Assembly: GCF_003367175.1 (NCBI RefSeq)
Contig: NZ_QRGA01000016.1
Span: forward strand, 124,001-188,000
Source of the DNA: Trinickia dinghuensis
GTDB lineage: Bacteria; Pseudomonadota; Gammaproteobacteria; Burkholderiales; Burkholderiaceae
DNA: 64,000 bases
Reading direction: 5' to 3'
How positions within the stretch are numbered: position 1 is the first letter of the stretch; each line of letters begins with the position of its first letter. The translations under genes and the position numbers were made by a program. Below are positions 63,060 through 64,000 of this stretch, piece after piece. The notes beneath the pieces were generated by a model. That model was not told where the DNA came from. It searched no databases and worked only from the letters and a program-made list of their open reading frames with translations.

Positions 63060-63896
63060 ATGGACTGGGTTTTGATCGGCAAGGCACTGATTCTCGGCAT
63101 CGTCGAAGGGGTGACCGAGTTTCTTCCCGTCTCCAGCACGGGACATTTAATCGTCGTCGGCAGCTTGCTCAATTTCGGCGGGGATGCCGCGAAGACATTT
63201 CATGTCGTGATCCAGTTCGGCGCCATTCTCGCCGTCTGCTGGGAATACCGGCAGCGCATCGGCCGCGTGGCCTTCGGCGTATGGGGCGATCGGACACAGC
63301 GCCGCTTCGCGCTGAACGTCGTGATCGCGACGATCCCGGCCGTCGTGCTGGGTCTTGCCTTCGAAGCCGCGATCAAGGACGCACTGTTCGCGCCGGTGCC
63401 CGTCGCATTCGCGCTCGTGGCGGGCGGCATCGTCATCCTGTGGGCTCAAGCACGCGAGCGCCGGCTAGGGGGCGCATCGGGCCGCATTCGGACGCTCGAC
63501 GAACTGCGTCCGCTCGATGCCCTCAAGGTGGGGCTTGCACAGTGCTGCGCGTTGATTCCGGGTGTCTCGCGCTCGGGTTCGACGATCATCGGCGCCATGC
63601 TGCTGGGCGTCGAGCGCCGAGTCGCCACCGAGTTCTCGTTCTTCCTCGCCATCCCCGTGATCGGCGGCGCGACGCTTTACGAACTCGTCAAGCACCGCGG
63701 AACGGCATTCGTCGATATGGCCGACATCCTTACGGCCGGCACCGTGGCCGCGTTCATCAGTGCGTTCGTCTGCGTGCGCTGGCTGCTGCGCTTTCTCGCC
63801 ACGCACGATTTCACCGTGTTCGCTTGGTATCGGATCGCGTTCGGGATGATCGTGCTCGTGATCGGCTATGGCGATGCGCTCAATTGGGGCGCGTAG
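63060..63896 (+). CDS. uppP: Undecaprenyl-diphosphatase (UppP/BacA)
   Basis: 278 residues with about 8 TM helices. [23 protein letters not shown] near residues 10-32 holds the catalytic Glu/His region, and [22 protein letters not shown] near 160-181 the Arg-Ser phosphate loop; [17 protein letters not shown] follows. It dephosphorylates undecaprenyl-PP and so recycles the carrier used for peptidoglycan and O-antigen; it also gives bacitracin tolerance. GAGAGAGAGGGC precedes the ATG at 63060. The remaining 104 bases of the window show no gene. Confidence 0.96.
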   Translation: MDWVLIGKALILGIVEGVTEFLPVSSTGHLIVVGSLLNFGGDAAKTFHVVIQFGAILAVCWEYRQRIGRVAFGVWGDRTQRRFALNVVIATIPAVVLGLAFEAAIKDALFAPVPVAFALVAGGIVILWAQARERRLGGASGRIRTLDELRPLDALKVGLAQCCALIPGVSRSGSTIIGAMLLGVERRVATEFSFFLAIPVIGGATLYELVKHRGTAFVDMADILTAGTVAAFISAFVCVRWLLRFLATHDFTVFAWYRIAFGMIVLVIGYGDALNWGA

Positions 63897-64000
63897 GATT
63901 GCCGCGCCCCGGCGCCGAGGCTGGACGTCTGACGCGGCACGGCCTTGGCGCGAGCTTTATTGCGTGCGGTTAAGTCCGCCGTTTGAACACTAGATCCCAT

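Overview
The window looks like chromosomal DNA of a Burkholderiaceae species (Burkholderia / Paraburkholderia / Trinickia type). Codon use is GC-rich. The order apaH - rmlBACD - O-antigen genes - phosphoglucomutase - waaC - kdoO - waaA, followed by a complete urt/ure urea block, is typical of that family. The Kdo 3-hydroxylase beside waaC/waaA fits as well. I saw no tRNA, rRNA, CRISPR array, insertion sequence or phage gene.

Region 1 (1-1026): the tail of a PlsC-like acyltransferase and apaH, which overlap convergently. Region 2 (1219-39963): a large surface-polysaccharide locus. Its plus-strand part holds rmlBACD (dTDP-L-rhamnose), a NudK-type hydrolase, wbpO/tviB and wbpP (UDP-HexNAcA), a flippase, glycosyltransferases, a Wzy-like protein, a WbpS/AsnB-like amidotransferase, a WbpV-like reductase with a WbpM-like dehydratase (UDP-D-QuiNAc or D-FucNAc), two tandem Wzz paralogues and an O-acyltransferase. 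A minus-strand operon (26858 to 21475) follows: a WbuB-like transferase, an RmlD-like reductase, a WbjB/FnlA dehydratase, a WbjD/FnlC 2-epimerase and a polytopic WecA/WbpL initiating transferase. Together these predict UDP-L-QuiNAc or UDP-L-FucNAc. A second plus-strand pair encodes a small PglC-like initiating transferase and a second WbpM. Minus-strand genes then encode another O-acyltransferase, a secreted transglutaminase-like protein, and a coupled module of flippase - GT2 - GT4 - galE. The locus closes with a phosphomannomutase/phosphoglucomutase and a DUF2242 lipoprotein. No Wzm/Wzt ABC exporter is visible, so assembly is probably Wzx/Wzy-dependent.

Region 3 (40222-44800): inner-core LPS genes waaC, kdoO and waaA on plus and a GT4 transferase on minus. 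Region 4 (44968-57749): a nitrogen-acquisition block on minus, urtABCDE-ureD and ureABC-ureEFG. It is interrupted by an oppositely oriented FAD oxidoreductase between ureD and ureA. A near-consensus sigma-54 promoter and NtrC-like half-sites lie upstream of urtA. Region 5 (57959-64000): a large lipoprotein, a rhodanese, a Pcm-family methyltransferase, small conserved proteins, a DUF1439 lipoprotein and uppP, which recycles the undecaprenyl carrier used by the polysaccharide pathway.

The most notable points are the doubled assembly machinery in the O-antigen locus (two WbpM, two initiating transferases of unrelated fold, two flippases, two Wzz, two acyltransferases), the predicted amidated uronic acid, the transglutaminase-like protein with an intact Cys-His-Asp set, and the split urease operon.
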